64,000 nt of DNA from Peribacillus frigoritolerans (GTDB taxonomy: Bacteria > Bacillota > Bacilli > Bacillales > DSM-1321): the NCBI RefSeq assembly GCF_030676415.1, contig NZ_JAUUTW010000029.1:1-64000 (forward strand). Reading direction: 5' to 3'. A model generated the notes under the pieces. It was not told the origin of the DNA and searched no databases. It was given only the letters and a program-made list of their open reading frames with translations. Position 1 is the stretch's first letter, and every line of letters starts with the position of its first letter. Made by a program: the position numbers and the translations under genes. Shown in pieces: positions 63,379 to 64,000 of this stretch.

Positions 63379-63412
63379 CATGATTCCCGAAAAAGGGAGC
63401 ATGTCTTTTTTT
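63379..63412 (+). terminator. Terminator of the amino acid operon
   Basis: CATGATTCCC pairs with GGGAGCATG (one mismatch) around GAAAAA, followed by TCTTTTTTTC. Confidence 0.75.
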
Positions 63413-63513
63413 CTGCAATAACTTTTGTAGGAGGAGCTGCATACAAAACGCGGATATATACATAACCAAGACGATTATGCTGCAATCGATCTTGTAAAAG
63501 TTCAGTCGTAAAG

Positions 63514-63669
63514 TTCCAAAAAAGTAAAGGCTTAAACGCCGACGGTATTGTAGGTCTGAATACATATAATGCATTGGGTGTGAAAAAGCGTAATGTGAAT
63601 AAAACAAGCCAGCACATTAGAGATGAAAATTTTAGCAACGAGAAGAGAAGGATTTTCCTGTGGTCATAA
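63514..63669 (+). pseudogene. Peptidoglycan-binding domain remnant
   Basis: FQKSKGLNADGIVGLNTYNA and LGVKK are the C-terminal half of a PG_binding_1 domain (VKxFQxxxGLxxDGIVGPxTxxAL). There is no start, and the upstream part is scrambled. It was probably the tail of a cell-wall hydrolase. Confidence 0.7.
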
Positions 63670-63928
63670 CAAAAATGGCGAATTAGTAGAAGGGAAATAT
63701 ATATCCATACCCAGCTGCTTTTGGATTATGGACAACTTCCTTAGATCTAGCACAGTTGGTGTCCTTGAATTAATAAAAGCACTAAAAAAGGAAAGTAAGA
63801 TCGGAATTTCTGCAAGCAAAAGAAATGATCGCTCCACAGAGAGGAAGATCGTGGACTGGGCTTGGTGTATTTCTAGAGGATTCGAAAAAAGAACTTGAAA
63901 TTACATCACTTGCAAAAAGGCTCAGGAA
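63656..63928 (+). pseudogene. Beta-lactamase-type serine hydrolase remnant
   Basis: Pieces in three frames match a PF00144-like serine hydrolase: GHNKNGELVEGKYISIP (frame 1), PAAFGLWTTSLDLAQLV (frame 2, the GLWTTPxDLA signature), LELIKALKKESK (frame 1) and FLQAKEMIAPQ...GLGVFLEDSKKELE (frame 3). The SxxK and YxN motifs expected upstream are absent. At least three indels, so it is not functional. Confidence 0.65.
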
Positions 63929-64000
63929 CAAGCAGCGCTCATATTTGCACTAACGTGAAAAAATTCATTCAAGTTCTTATTTTGAAACGAAGCGATCGAT

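Overview
The window reads as chromosome of a spore-forming, low-GC Bacillaceae bacterium, most like Peribacillus or a close Bacillus. The evidence is a block in the same order as I remember from Bacillus subtilis: lexA, yneA, yneB, ynzC, tkt, sirA, yneF, then ynzD, ccdA, ccdB, ccdC, yneK and cotM. Strong AGGAGG-type ribosome sites, TTG/GTG starts, many CotF/CotD/CotM-type spore proteins and rho-independent terminators fit this. I saw no rRNA, tRNA or CRISPR array. All family calls come from reading the translations; no database search was run.

Layout. 0-8 kb is accessory: a CotD-like coat protein, an APH-fold kinase, a cell-wall amidase, a phage-like S24 repressor with a divergent small HTH protein, a secreted lipase, and decayed genes (NmrA-like, TetA(L)-like MFS, LysM). 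8.2-13.6 kb is the conserved SOS/transketolase block, with three LexA-box-like sites between lexA and yneA. 13.6-22.1 kb is an insertion into that block: an AdhB-like dehydrogenase with two inverted pairs of split CotF genes, an Rrf2 regulator with thioredoxin and an Old Yellow Enzyme flanked by two near-identical palindromes, a DoxX protein and a 21-bp tandem repeat. 22.1-31.6 kb resumes the core block (ynzD, ccdA, a decayed ccdB, ccdC, yneK, cotM), interrupted by a thiosulfate-uptake pair and sbcDC.

31.7-64 kb is accessory metabolism separated by decayed genes: an FAD oxidoreductase; chrA and IS3 remnants; a DeoR/ABC-importer/levanase locus; a nine-gene acyl-CoA cluster with an ACS-type MFS carrier and a one-base frameshift in its acyl-CoA dehydrogenase; a kinase-like orphan; a repeated element; and a RpiR-M20-permease-GNAT-racemase operon matching the known D- to L-amino acid conversion route via N-succinyl intermediates.

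The most unusual object is the levanase at 40.2-43.7 kb. It resembles B. subtilis SacC, but its five-bladed catalytic propeller is split by about 500 residues holding two CBM66-like modules and a jelly-roll, with a further CBM66 at the C-terminus. The secreted enzyme would trim levan and the RbsABC-like importer next to it would take up the product. Other points worth a look are the twin operators of the Rrf2 locus, the split CotF halves, and the loss of ccdB between intact ccdA and ccdC.
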